A DNA stretch of 64,000 nucleotides from Microbacterium terrisoli (GCF_030866805.1 NZ_CP133019.1:2852001-2916000); one strand, 5' to 3'; positions 51,338-60,217 are shown, counted from the stretch's first letter. Notes: generated by a model not told the origin, from the sequence alone. Numbers and translations are program-made.

Positions 51338-52879
51338 TTAGTGCGCCGATGCCTCGACGAGCACCCATCCCCACGACAGCGGCGGCAGGGTGAAGGTCAG
51401 CGCGTCGCCATCGATCGCCGCGCCCTCCAGTGCCACCAGTCCGATGCGTTCGGGAGCGTCTTCGGTGTTGCTCGCGAACCGGTCCCCGCCCTCGGGGATG
51501 GTCAGCACCTCGGCGCGCGCGATGCCGGTCGGAGTGAATCCGTGCAGGCCCACCGTGACCTCGGCGGCCTCGTCCAGCCCGCGATTGGCGGCGAACACGG
51601 CGATACGACCGGTCTCGGCATCCCATGTCGCGCTGGTGTCCACGACATCCACCTCGCCGAAGCGGGCCGTGTCGTACCGGTCGGAGCTCGTGCGCACCGA
51701 GAGGATCTCACCGCGCGCGAAAGCGGACATCCGCGCGAACGGCCAGAAGATCGACTGCCGCCAGGCCGGGCCACCTGCTTCGCTGCGGATCGGAGCGATC
51801 ACGTTCACCAGCTGCGCCTGGTTGGCGATCGCGACGCGGTCGCCGTGGCGCAGCAGCGAGTTGAGCAGAGTGCCCACCACGACCGCGTCGGTGACGTTGT
51901 ATTCGTCTTCGATGATGCGCAGGTGCTCCTGCCAGGTGCCGCGCGCCTCGATGGTGGCGGGCATGTCGTCGCCGGTGCGGGCCGTCTGGTACCAGACGTT
52001 CCACTCGTCGAAGGACAGGTTGATGCGCTTGGTGGCCTTGCGCTCGGCACGCACGGCATCGGCGGTCGCGACGACCGATTCGATGAAGTGGTCCATGTCG
52101 ACCGCCGAGGCGAGGAAGCTCGCGGCATCTCCGTCCTTCTCCTCGTAATAGGCGTGCAGCGAGATGTAGTCGGCGATGTCGTAGGTGTGCTCGAGCACCG
52201 TGCGTTCCCATGCGCCGAAGGTGGGCATGCCGCTGCCCGAGCTGCCGCACACGACGAGCTCGATCGAGGGGTCGACCAGGCGCATGGCTTTGCCGGCCTC
52301 CAGCGCCAGGCGACCGTATTCGTCGGCGGTCTTGTGGCCGATCTGCCAGGGACCGTCCATCTCGTTGCCCAGGCACCACAGCGTGATGCCGAACGGCTCT
52401 TCGGCGCCATTGCGCCGGCGCAGATCGCTGAGCTCGGTGCCGCCTGGGTGGTTCGCGTACTCGACCAGGCGGCGCGCGGCATCCACCCCACGGGTGCCGA
52501 GGTTCACGGCCTCCATGAGCTCGACATCGGCCTTGCGCGCCCACCCCGCGAACTCGTGCAGCCCGAAGGCGTTCGTCTCCACGGTGTGCCACGCGCCGTC
52601 CAGTCGGCGGGGGCGGGAATCGGCCGGTCCGACCCCGTCTTCCCAGTTGTAGCCCGAGACGAAGTTGCCGCCGGGATACCGCACGACGCTCACCCCCATC
52701 TCGGCGGTGAGGTCGAGCACGTCCTGCCGGTAGCCGTTCTCGTCGGCAGTGGGGTGTCCGGGCTCGTAGATGCCCGTGTAGACGCACCGGCCCATGTGCT
52801 CGACGAACGAGCCGAACAGGCGGCGCGGCACGGGGCCGACGGTGAAGTCACGATCGAGGGTGACTGTTGCGCGAGTCAT
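51338..52879 (-). CDS. GH51 alpha-L-arabinofuranosidase
   Basis: A 513-residue intracellular arabinofuranosidase releasing terminal alpha-L-arabinofuranose from arabino-oligosaccharides. The TIM barrel has RYPGGNFVSGYNWEDGVGP, the acid/base Glu in CLGNEMDGPWQIG (about 173), HAYYEEK and the nucleophile Glu in LSFDEWNVWY (about 292). These positions agree with characterised GH51 enzymes. The C-terminal beta-domain follows. There is no signal peptide. The start is ATG 52879, 7 nt behind AATAAT (52887-52892, minus strand), hence a leaderless message; an ATG at 52888 lies inside the promoter. Divergent from the ABC importer, with LacI-type sites between. Confidence 0.95.
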   Translation of the reverse strand: MTRATVTLDRDFTVGPVPRRLFGSFVEHMGRCVYTGIYEPGHPTADENGYRQDVLDLTAEMGVSVVRYPGGNFVSGYNWEDGVGPADSRPRRLDGAWHTVETNAFGLHEFAGWARKADVELMEAVNLGTRGVDAARRLVEYANHPGGTELSDLRRRNGAEEPFGITLWCLGNEMDGPWQIGHKTADEYGRLALEAGKAMRLVDPSIELVVCGSSGSGMPTFGAWERTVLEHTYDIADYISLHAYYEEKDGDAASFLASAVDMDHFIESVVATADAVRAERKATKRINLSFDEWNVWYQTARTGDDMPATIEARGTWQEHLRIIEDEYNVTDAVVVGTLLNSLLRHGDRVAIANQAQLVNVIAPIRSEAGGPAWRQSIFWPFARMSAFARGEILSVRTSSDRYDTARFGEVDVVDTSATWDAETGRIAVFAANRGLDEAAEVTVGLHGFTPTGIARAEVLTIPEGGDRFASNTEDAPERIGLVALEGAAIDGDALTFTLPPLSWGWVLVEASAH

Positions 52880-52886
52880 GGCAGAC

Positions 52887-52995
52887 ATTATTACATCGTT
52901 GAATTGACCGCGCACAACCGGCGGGCGCAAACACCGGATCTGATGTCAACGTTTACATCCGGCGGCACGCGGTGCTAGCTTTACCACGTTGAAAT
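52887..52995. promoter_or_regulatory. Divergent promoter region with LacI-type operators
   Basis: Between the GH51 gene and the importer operon, ATGTCAACGTTTACAT (52943-52958) is a 16-bp palindrome with 7 of 8 matching half-site positions and the central AACGTT typical of LacI/GalR operators. Weaker related sites are centred at 52897/52898 (TTACATCGTTGAA, overlapping the GH51 -10 box AATAAT) and at 52987/52988 (TTTACCACGTTGAAAT, beside the importer start region). The LacI gene at 56.3-57.3 kb is the likely regulator. Confidence 0.65.
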
Positions 52996-53034
52996 GCACC
53001 CCGCTCATCGTCGACGAGGAGGTCTTCGATCGCC

Positions 53035-54375
53035 ATGGACCAAAGAACCGGAACGCTCTCCCGCCGCGGCTTCCTGACCGCAGCGATGGGAGCCGCGGCC
53101 ATCCCCCTGCTCGCCGGCTGTTCGTCGCCGGTCAGTGCAGGGCTGTTCGGCGCCCAACTCTCGCCCGAGACGCTCGTCTACTGGAACCTCTTCGGCGGTG
53201 GCGACGGCACCCGCATGGAGGCGATGGAAGCCGGCTACCGCAAGATCTACGGGGCGAACTCGCTGCAGGCGACGACGTTCGCGTGGGGCAACCCCTATTA
53301 CACGAAGGTGACGCTGGCGACGGTGGGCAACCGGCCGCCCGACGTCGCCGTCGCGCACCTCACGCGCGCCAAGCCGCTGTGGGACGGCGGACTGCTCGAG
53401 CAGATCACCGAGGCCGATCTCGCCTCCGTGGGACTGAGCTCAGCGGACTTCAACCAGCGACCGTGGCAGGCACAGGCCACCGACGGCAAGAACATCGCGG
53501 TCCCGCTGGACACACACCCGCTCGTCATGTTCTTCAACTCCGACGTGTGCAAGAAGGCGGGCCTGCTCGACAGCGCAGGTCACCTCGTGCCGCTCGATGA
53601 CATGGACACCTTCGAGGCGGCATTGGCCGCCATCAGCAAGGTGACCGGCGGGGCGGCGATGACCATCGCCAACGTCGGAGGCGAGACGGCGACGCCGTGG
53701 CGCGTGTTCTGGACCTTCTACAACCAGCACAAGGATGCGACGCCGTTCCTGTCCGACAACGGCGCCCGGCTGACGGTCGACGAGGACATCTTCCTCGAAG
53801 TCAACGACCGACTGCAGAAGTGGGTCAAGCAGGGCTGGGTCAACAAGGCGCTCGACTATGCGACGGCCGAGTCGTACCTGTTCACCGGCAAGGCGGGCCT
53901 GTACCTGGAAGGCGAGTGGGAGATCACCACGGCGCAATCGGTGAAGGGCTTCGAGTTCGGCATGGTGCCGCTGCCGACGCTGTACGACACCCCGGCGTCG
54001 CAGGCCGACTCGCATACGTTCATCCTGCCGCGCAAGAACCGGTCCGACGAGCAGCGTCTGCAGGCGATGAAGTTCATCAAGGCCATGCTCGATCAGTCGA
54101 TGATCTGGGCCAAGGGCGGTCACGTCCCCGCGTATCTTCCGGTCGCCGACAGCGCTGAGTACAAGGCGCTGCAGCCGCAGTCGCAGTACGCGTCGGCAGC
54201 CGAGCACGCCGTCTATGACGACGCCGCCTGGTACGGAGGCTCCGGGTCGACGTTCGAGGGCATCGTCGGCGCGCAGCTCGGCCTGATCCAGCAGTTGGCC
54301 AGCACCCCGAAGCAGGCCATGGCCGCCATCAAAACCCAGCTGCGGGTGTACCTGAACACCCCGAGCCCGCTCTGA
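53035..54375 (+). CDS. Sugar ABC transporter substrate-binding lipoprotein
   Basis: A 446-residue extracellular solute-binding protein of family 1, exported and lipid-anchored. The N-terminus has a twin-arginine motif (SRRGFL, residues 9-14) and a lipobox LLAGC with the acylated Cys at 29. The mature part has LVYWNLFGGGDGTRMEAMEAGY, PPDVAVAHLTRA, VPLDTHPLVMFFNSDVCKKAGL and FTGKAGLYLEGEWEI, features of oligosaccharide-binding proteins. It heads a three-gene importer without its own ATPase, as is usual in actinobacteria where a shared MsiK-type ATPase serves. The context indicates arabinose or arabino-oligosaccharides. GAGGAGG lies upstream of the ATG. Confidence 0.93.
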   Translation: MDQRTGTLSRRGFLTAAMGAAAIPLLAGCSSPVSAGLFGAQLSPETLVYWNLFGGGDGTRMEAMEAGYRKIYGANSLQATTFAWGNPYYTKVTLATVGNRPPDVAVAHLTRAKPLWDGGLLEQITEADLASVGLSSADFNQRPWQAQATDGKNIAVPLDTHPLVMFFNSDVCKKAGLLDSAGHLVPLDDMDTFEAALAAISKVTGGAAMTIANVGGETATPWRVFWTFYNQHKDATPFLSDNGARLTVDEDIFLEVNDRLQKWVKQGWVNKALDYATAESYLFTGKAGLYLEGEWEITTAQSVKGFEFGMVPLPTLYDTPASQADSHTFILPRKNRSDEQRLQAMKFIKAMLDQSMIWAKGGHVPAYLPVADSAEYKALQPQSQYASAAEHAVYDDAAWYGGSGSTFEGIVGAQLGLIQQLASTPKQAMAAIKTQLRVYLNTPSPL

Positions 54376-54399
54376 CATCGATTCTGGAGGGACAACGAC

Positions 54400-55341
54400 G
54401 TGACCACCACAACTCTCATCGTTCCGCCCCGAGGGCGCAGTCGCTACGCGGCGCATCCCCGCGCGAGACGCGACACGCGCTCGGCGTGGCTGTTCATCGC
54501 CCCGTTCGGGGTCTTCTACCTGGCGTTCCTGCTCGGGCCGACGATCTACATGTTCGTCATGAGCTTCTTCAACACGTCGACGGTGCGCACAGGGCTCGGC
54601 TCGTTCGCGGGGTTCGCGAACTACGCCGAGATGCTCACGCGCTCGGACTTCTGGAGTTCGCTGTGGCACACCCTGCAGTTCACGATCTATACGACGCCCC
54701 CGCTGGTGATCATCGCGTTCGTGTTCGCCGTGCTCACCAACCGCATGCGGCACGCGCAGTGGTTCTACCGGCTCGCGTTCTTCCTGCCGTTCATCCTGCC
54801 GTCGGCCACGATCTCGCTGATCTGGGTCTTCATCTTCACCCCGTCCACTGGGCTGTGGGCGCTCGCGCAGGAGGCGCTCGGGATGACGCCCGGCTCGGGC
54901 GTGCTCTCCAGCCCCAACACCGCGATGATCGGCATCGCCATCGCCACGCTGTGGTGGACCCTCGGGTTCAACTACGTGCTCTACCTGGCGGGCCTGCAGG
55001 AGATACCGCGCGACCTGTATGAGGCGGCCGCCGTGGACGGCGCCACCCCCTGGCAGCAGATCTGGAGCATCACGGTTCCGATGCTCAGCCGCACCACGAC
55101 GCTCGTGCTGCTGCTGCAGATCATCGCCAGCCTGAAGATCTTCGACCAGGTGTACCTGATGACCGGCGGCGGTCCGGGCATCTCGACGCAGGTCTCGCTG
55201 CAGCTGATCACCGGCACCGCGTTCACCGACAACCGCGTCGGGGCCGCCAGCGCCGCCAGCGTTCTCCTGTTCATCGTCATCATCGTGATCGCGGTCGTCC
55301 GGCAGATAGCCGATCGCGCCGCAGCCCGGAAGGAGTTCTGA
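54400..55341 (+). CDS. Sugar ABC transporter permease (MalF type)
   Basis: A 313-residue permease with six hydrophobic spans. It starts near residue 27 (RSAWLFIAPFGVFYLAFLLGP) and has the EAA cytoplasmic loop YEAAAVDGATPWQQIWSITVPML, which docks on the ATPase. The GTG at 54400 has GGAGG about 9 bases upstream and lies 24 bases after the binding-protein stop. It pairs with the next gene as a heterodimeric pore for the arabinan-derived sugar. Confidence 0.93.
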   Translation: MTTTTLIVPPRGRSRYAAHPRARRDTRSAWLFIAPFGVFYLAFLLGPTIYMFVMSFFNTSTVRTGLGSFAGFANYAEMLTRSDFWSSLWHTLQFTIYTTPPLVIIAFVFAVLTNRMRHAQWFYRLAFFLPFILPSATISLIWVFIFTPSTGLWALAQEALGMTPGSGVLSSPNTAMIGIAIATLWWTLGFNYVLYLAGLQEIPRDLYEAAAVDGATPWQQIWSITVPMLSRTTTLVLLLQIIASLKIFDQVYLMTGGGPGISTQVSLQLITGTAFTDNRVGAASAASVLLFIVIIVIAVVRQIADRAAARKEF

Positions 55342-55342
55342 G

Positions 55343-56245
55343 ATGACCACGGTCACCGAACGTCGCCGCACGTCGTCCCCCATCTCCTCGGCCGCGCCTC
55401 CCCGGCGCCCCCACCGCCCGGTCGATTCGCGAACCTTCAACATCGTCGCGCTCATCGTGCTGATCGTCTTCGCGGTCATCTGGCTCATCCCGAGCCTGTT
55501 CGCGCTGAAGACCTCGCTGACCGACAACGGTGTGGCCGCCACCGGCGCGACCGCGATCCTGAAGAACTGGAACCTGACTCTCTACTCGTACTCGACGCTG
55601 CTCGGGCAGAGCGACATCTGGAACTGGTACACGGCCAGCGCCATCACCTCGGTGATCACCGCGGTGCTGACGGTGCTGTTCGCCTCGATGGCGGCCTTCG
55701 CCCTGTCGCGACTGCGCTTCCGCGGCTCGAACCTCGTCCTGCTGCTGATCATCCTGGGCATCATGATCCCCACCCAGGTGCTGATCGTGCCGATCTTCCA
55801 GCTGCTGAACTGGATGAACCTGCTGAACACGTACTGGTCGGTGATCTTCCCGCAGGTTCCGGCCGTGATCGCGGTGTTCATCTTCAAGCAGTTCTTCGAC
55901 GGCATCCCCCGCGAACTCGAAGAGGCCGCGCGCATCGACGGGGCGAGCCAGTGGCGCATCTACTGGTCGGTCATCATGCCGCTGTCACGGCCGGTGATCG
56001 CGGCGGTGACGATCCTGACGTTCGTGGGCGTGTGGAACAACCTGCTGCTGCCGCTGTTCGTGCTGTCGAACCCCGATCTGATGACGATTCCGGTGGGCCT
56101 GGCGACCGTCCAGGGCAGCTTCGGCCAGCGATACGCCGACATCCAGGCCGGGGCGATCCTGGCAGCGCTGCCCTTGGTGATCCTGTACCTGATCTTCCAG
56201 CGGCAGATCGTCGAGGGCGTCACCGGCAGCGGCCTCAAAGGCTGA
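55343..56245 (+). CDS. Sugar ABC transporter permease (MalG type)
   Basis: A 300-residue permease beginning one base after the stop of the previous gene (TGAgATG). About six hydrophobic spans are visible, with FNIVALIVLIVFAVIWLIPSLFALKTSL first. The EAA loop reads ELEEAARIDGASQWRIYWSVIMPLSRP. LVILYLIFQRQIVEGVTGSGLKG closes the protein and is typical of MalG-like partners. It is the last gene of the importer and is followed by a strong convergent terminator. Confidence 0.94.
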   Translation: MTTVTERRRTSSPISSAAPPRRPHRPVDSRTFNIVALIVLIVFAVIWLIPSLFALKTSLTDNGVAATGATAILKNWNLTLYSYSTLLGQSDIWNWYTASAITSVITAVLTVLFASMAAFALSRLRFRGSNLVLLLIILGIMIPTQVLIVPIFQLLNWMNLLNTYWSVIFPQVPAVIAVFIFKQFFDGIPRELEEAARIDGASQWRIYWSVIMPLSRPVIAAVTILTFVGVWNNLLLPLFVLSNPDLMTIPVGLATVQGSFGQRYADIQAGAILAALPLVILYLIFQRQIVEGVTGSGLKG

Positions 56246-56270
56246 CACCGAAGGGCCGACACAGCACACA

Positions 56271-56317
56271 CGACAGCACGCGGCCGCCTGATCCGTCAGC
56301 GCGGCCGCGTGCTGTCG
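56271..56317. terminator. Bidirectional terminator between importer and LacI genes
   Basis: Perfect 17-bp inverted repeat CGACAGCACGCGGCCGC (56271-56287) / its complement (56301-56317) with a 13-base loop. The LacI stop codon (56296-56298) lies in the loop, so one arm is the last six codons of that gene. It follows the permease stop by 26 bases. Confidence 0.8.
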
Positions 56318-57303
56318 CGTTGCACGATCTGGTACGGGACCGTCACCGATCGCGCCGGGGCCGCGCGATCGGCGATCCGCTCCCCCAGCAGCGTGAGCGC
56401 CTCGGCGGCGAACACGCGCTTGTCGAACGAGACGGTGGTCAGCGGCGGCGCCGCGAACTCCCCGTGGGCGACATCGTCGAAACCGGCGACCGACACATCG
56501 TCGGGAACACGGATGCCGCGACGCCACAGCTCGCTGAGCACGCCGATGGCAAGCGTGTCGGTGAAGCAGAAGAACGCATCCACCGGCGGCTGGCGGTCGA
56601 GGAAGGCCGCCACGGCGAGAGCGCCTCCGCGCGCCGTCCAGTCGTCGCAGGCGATCTCCAGTTCGCCGTCGTGTTCGATCCCGGCATCGACCAGCGCCCG
56701 GCGATACCCCCGGGTGCGCAGGATCGAGGTGAAGGTGTTCGTCACCAGGGCCGCACCGACCACGGCGATGCGCCGGTGTCCCGTCCGCACGAGCAGCATG
56801 GTCATGTCGTACGCGGCGGCATCGGAGTCCACGGTGACCTGATCGAGTTGGTTCTGTGGCACCTCGCCCAGGAGCACGGCCGCGGGTCGCAGTTGCGGGT
56901 CCTCGGGCAGTTCGAACTCGTCGGCGACCGTCGGATTGAGCACGACCCCGTCGACCATCCGTGCACGGGCGCGCGAGAGGAGTGTGGCCTCACGATGCGG
57001 CCGACCTCCGGTCTCTTCGATCTGCACGGCCCAGCCGTGCTCGTGCGCAGCCTCGACGAAGGCGTGCGCGGTCTCGGCGGAGTATGCCGTCGCAAGGTCC
57101 GGCAGGGCGAGTGCGATGACCCCGGAACGGCCGTTGCGCAGGCCGCGCGCGCTGAGATTGGGCACATAGTCGAGTTCGACGAGTGCCGCTTCGACTCGGG
57201 CCCGTGTGTCCGGACTCACCACGGCGCTGCCGTTGATCACGTTCGAGACGGTCTTCGGCGACACGTTCGCCTGCGCCGCGACATCCTTGAGCGTTGCACG
57301 CAT
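56296..57303 (-). CDS. LacI-family regulator, probable arabinose/arabinan repressor
   Basis: A 335-residue LacI/GalR protein. The HTH and hinge are MRATLKDVAAQANVSPKTVSNVINGSAVVSPDTRARVEAALVELDYVPN, followed by a periplasmic-binding-protein-like core (VIALALPDLATAYSAETAHAFVEAA; FFCFTDTLAIGVLSELWRRGIRVPDDVSVAGFDD). It lies convergent to the importer and probably binds the AACGTT-centred palindromes between GH51 and the binding-protein gene, perhaps also the site near araD. A -10-like TAGGCT lies 18 bases before the ATG with a short G-rich leader. The effector, likely arabinose or an oligosaccharide, is inferred. Confidence 0.9.
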   Translation of the reverse strand: MRATLKDVAAQANVSPKTVSNVINGSAVVSPDTRARVEAALVELDYVPNLSARGLRNGRSGVIALALPDLATAYSAETAHAFVEAAHEHGWAVQIEETGGRPHREATLLSRARARMVDGVVLNPTVADEFELPEDPQLRPAAVLLGEVPQNQLDQVTVDSDAAAYDMTMLLVRTGHRRIAVVGAALVTNTFTSILRTRGYRRALVDAGIEHDGELEIACDDWTARGGALAVAAFLDRQPPVDAFFCFTDTLAIGVLSELWRRGIRVPDDVSVAGFDDVAHGEFAAPPLTTVSFDKRVFAAEALTLLGERIADRAAPARSVTVPYQIVQRDSTRPR

Positions 57304-57415
57304 CGCACCCCCTGCGGTGTCAGCCTACTCATCCGGATGCACTCTCCACCGCCGACGCGGCTGATATCGTACCGACACTGCACCGGCACCGACGGTGACG
57401 ACGAGGAGTGATGCC

Positions 57416-59005
57416 ATGTCGCGGACCACGACGACCCCCGCATCGACCGATGCACCCCGCGAGGAGTGGGCCGGGCAGCTCGGGTTCATCCTCTCTGCCA
57501 TCGGGTCCGCGGTGGGCCTGGGCAACATCTGGAGGTTCCCCGGCGTCGCCTACGAGAACGGCGGCGGCGCGTTCCTCATCCCGTACCTGGTGGCGTTGGT
57601 GACCGCCGGCATCCCGATCCTGTTCCTCGACTACGCGCTCGGGCACCGCTTCCGCGGGTCCGCGCCCACCGTGTTCCGCCGTGTGGGTCGACGGTTCGGC
57701 CGCTGGACCGAATCGCTGGGATGGTTCCAGGTGGCCATTCCGTTCGTCATCGGTCTGTACTACACGGTCGTCATCGCCTGGGCCGTCAGCTATTTCGTGT
57801 TCTCGTTCGACCTGCGGTGGGGAGATGACCCGACGGGGTTCCTCGTCAACGACTACCTGCAGTCCGGCGATCCCGGCTTCAGCCTGCAGTTCGTGCCCGC
57901 CGTGCTGATCCCGCTCGTGCTCATCTGGATCGCCGCCATCGTGGTGCTGGTGCTGGGCGTGGCCAAGGGCCTGCAGACGGTGAACTACGTGTTCCTGCCG
58001 CTTCTGGCGGTCGGATTCACGATCCTCGTCGTGCGCGCCCTGTTCCTGCCCGGCGCGGCCGACGGCCTCAACGCCCTGTTCACCCCGAAGTGGGACGCCC
58101 TGGGCAATCCGGACGTGTGGATCGCCGCCTACAGCCAGATCTTCTTCTCGCTGTCGATCGCCTTCGGCATCATGATCACCTACGCGTCGTACCGCAAGCG
58201 CCGCGCGAACCTGACCACGCCGGGGCTCGTGGTGGCCTTCGCGAACTCGTCGTTCGAGATCCTGGCGGGCATCGGAGTGTTCGCGACGCTGGGGTTCTTC
58301 GCAGCGCAGCAGGGAGTGAGCATCGACCAGCTGCAGAATCTCACCGGCGTGGGGCTGTCGTTCATGACATTCCCGGCGATCGTGTCGCAGATGCCCGGTG
58401 GGCCGCTGTTCGGCTGTTTGTTCTTCGGCTCCCTCGCCGTGGCCGGATTCACCTCGCTCATCTCCGTGCTGCAGGTGGTGTGCGCGGCCATGCAGGAGAA
58501 GTTCGGGATGTCGCGGGCCCGCGCGGCCGTCACCGTCGGCGTCGTGTCCACCGTGCTGTCGGTGCTGCTGTTCGCCACGACGACGGGACTGACGGCGCTG
58601 GATGTCGTCGACCAGTTCGTCAACAACATCGGCGTCGTCTCGTCGGCGATCCTGATGACGGTCCTGGTCGTCTGGGTGCTGCGCCGCGGCGGCGAGCTGC
58701 GCTACCACCTCAGCGCGATCTCTACCTTGAAGGTCGGCGGCGTCTGGATCGCCCTGGTGGGCTTGGTCGGCCCGGTGGTCCTGGCCTACATGCTCATCCA
58801 GCGCATCATCGCCCTCATCACCGAGGGGTACGGCGGCGTGCCCACGCCGTACCTCGTCATCGTCGGCTGGGGTTCGGTACTGTTCCTGGTCGTCGTCGCG
58901 ATCGTCATGCCGCTGCTGCGGTGGAAGCGCTCGCCCGATGAGTTCACGCCCTGGCCGACGTATCCGCCGGTCGCGGCATCCCGAACAAAGGAGGCGGTGC
59001 GATGA
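57416..59005 (+). CDS. Sodium-dependent neurotransmitter:sodium symporter-family transporter
   Basis: A 529-residue, roughly twelve-span NSS (LeuT/MhsT/MetP-like) transporter that couples amino-acid uptake to sodium. Span 1 has FILSAIGSAVGLGNIWRFPGVAYENGGGAFLIPYL, the family hallmark with the unwound substrate/Na-binding segment. IFFSLSIAFGIMITYASY is span 6, and FANSSFEILAGIGVFATLG is also typical. The substrate is unknown; its small partner gene resembles MetS, so methionine/alanine-type transport is plausible. ATG 57416 is preferred over GTG 57395 because GAGGAG lies about 8 bases upstream. Confidence 0.92.
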   Translation: MSRTTTTPASTDAPREEWAGQLGFILSAIGSAVGLGNIWRFPGVAYENGGGAFLIPYLVALVTAGIPILFLDYALGHRFRGSAPTVFRRVGRRFGRWTESLGWFQVAIPFVIGLYYTVVIAWAVSYFVFSFDLRWGDDPTGFLVNDYLQSGDPGFSLQFVPAVLIPLVLIWIAAIVVLVLGVAKGLQTVNYVFLPLLAVGFTILVVRALFLPGAADGLNALFTPKWDALGNPDVWIAAYSQIFFSLSIAFGIMITYASYRKRRANLTTPGLVVAFANSSFEILAGIGVFATLGFFAAQQGVSIDQLQNLTGVGLSFMTFPAIVSQMPGGPLFGCLFFGSLAVAGFTSLISVLQVVCAAMQEKFGMSRARAAVTVGVVSTVLSVLLFATTTGLTALDVVDQFVNNIGVVSSAILMTVLVVWVLRRGGELRYHLSAISTLKVGGVWIALVGLVGPVVLAYMLIQRIIALITEGYGGVPTPYLVIVGWGSVLFLVVVAIVMPLLRWKRSPDEFTPWPTYPPVAASRTKEAVR

Positions 59006-59169
59006 CCCCCGTGGCGATCACCTTCCTCGTCCTGTCGCTGCTGCTGGTGTGGGGCGGGCTGATCGCCAGCGCCATCGCGCTGTCGATCAGACCCGAGCTG
59101 CGGGTCTATCCGCCCGGCGGGGGCGACGACGAGCGCGTCGGCCACGGCCCCATTGAGCACGACACCTGA
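59002..59169 (+). CDS. MetS-like small subunit of NSS transporter
   Basis: A 55-residue protein whose ATG overlaps the transporter stop (ATGA). One membrane span, TFLVLSLLLVWGGLIASAIAL, is followed by a short polar tail (RPELRVYPPGGG...). This matches the MetS family of tiny subunits paired with the NSS transporter MetP in Corynebacterium glutamicum methionine/alanine uptake. GGAGG lies about 8 bases upstream. Size, coupling and the single span all support the call. Confidence 0.85.
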   Translation: MTPVAITFLVLSLLLVWGGLIASAIALSIRPELRVYPPGGGDDERVGHGPIEHDT

Positions 59170-59197
59170 TTGGCCGCCTGCGCTCCCGCCCGGCCGA

Positions 59198-60217
59198 TCA
59201 GTCCGTGCGCGGCCGGGTCGACTGGCGGATGATGAGCTTGGTCGCGATCGGGTCGGCGGGCGGCAGCGGCGTCGGACTCTCCAGTGTCGTCAGCACGCGC
59301 TCCATCGTCTGCTGGCCCAGTCGGGTGAAGTCCTGACGCAGCGTCGTCAGCGGAGGCGCCATGAACGCCGCCTCGGGGATGTCGTCGAAGCCCACCACGC
59401 TGACGTCGTCGGGCACGCGGAACCCGCGGCTCGACAGCGCCGCGATCAGGCCGAGCGCCGTCTGGTCGTTCGCCGCGAACACCGCGGTGGCCCCGGGCAC
59501 CACCGCCAGGCGCATGCCCGCCGCATGGCCGCTGCCCGGCGACCAGTCGCCGTCCAGCCGCAGGCCGGGCGGAGCATCCGCCTGACGCAGTTCGGCCATC
59601 CAGCCGCGCACCCGCTCAGCGGCGTCAGGATTGCGCGCCGGACCCGCGATGTGCACGACGGTCTCGAACCCCAGTCCGAGCAGATGGCGGGTCGCCAGCC
59701 GTGCGCCGGCATACTGGTCGATCGACAGCGTGAGCGAATGCGGCCGGCCGCCGGCGGCGACCACGACCACGGGTGTGGCCGCATCGGTGCCGCGCGCGAA
59801 CTCGGCCACGGCGATGTCGTCGGCGATCACGACGATCGCCTCGACGTTCTGCCGCAGCATCGCCTCGATCGCCGTGCGCACCGAGGCCGCCTGCACGTCG
59901 GGAAGATTGACCCCGACCACCGCATAGCGGGCGTCGCGCGCGGCGGCGTTGACGCCGATGGCCAGGGTCGTGGGTCCGAAGTCGGCGGTGGCCGGCATGA
60001 TCAGCCCGATCGTGCGCGAACGTTTGGTGACCAGCGAGCGCGCCGCCTGCGACGGGCGGTAGCGCAGCTGCCGGATCGCCTCTTGCACGCGCGCGCGGGT
60101 GGCCGGCTTCACGCTCGGATGGTTGTTGATGACGCGCGAGACCGTCTGGTGCGATACCCCGGCCAGCCGTGCGACGTCGAAGATGTTCGCGTTGCGCGGC
60201 GCACGCGTGTCAGTCAT
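59198..60217 (-). CDS. LacI-family transcriptional regulator of the sugar ABC operon
   Basis: A 339-residue LacI/GalR regulator: NANIFDVARLAGVSHQTVSRVINNHPSVKPATRARVQEAIRQLRYRPSQAARSL forms the HTH and hinge; the effector domain has IGLIMPATADFGP, VPGATAVFAANDQTALGLIAALSSRGFRVPDDVSVVGFDDIPEA. The ATG at 60217 overlaps the ATPase gene by 8 bases, making it the last gene of the ABC operon it probably controls. The frame extends upstream without similarity. It differs clearly from the other LacI protein at 56.3 kb. Confidence 0.9.
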   Translation of the reverse strand: MTDTRAPRNANIFDVARLAGVSHQTVSRVINNHPSVKPATRARVQEAIRQLRYRPSQAARSLVTKRSRTIGLIMPATADFGPTTLAIGVNAAARDARYAVVGVNLPDVQAASVRTAIEAMLRQNVEAIVVIADDIAVAEFARGTDAATPVVVVAAGGRPHSLTLSIDQYAGARLATRHLLGLGFETVVHIAGPARNPDAAERVRGWMAELRQADAPPGLRLDGDWSPGSGHAAGMRLAVVPGATAVFAANDQTALGLIAALSSRGFRVPDDVSVVGFDDIPEAAFMAPPLTTLRQDFTRLGQQTMERVLTTLESPTPLPPADPIATKLIIRQSTRPRTD

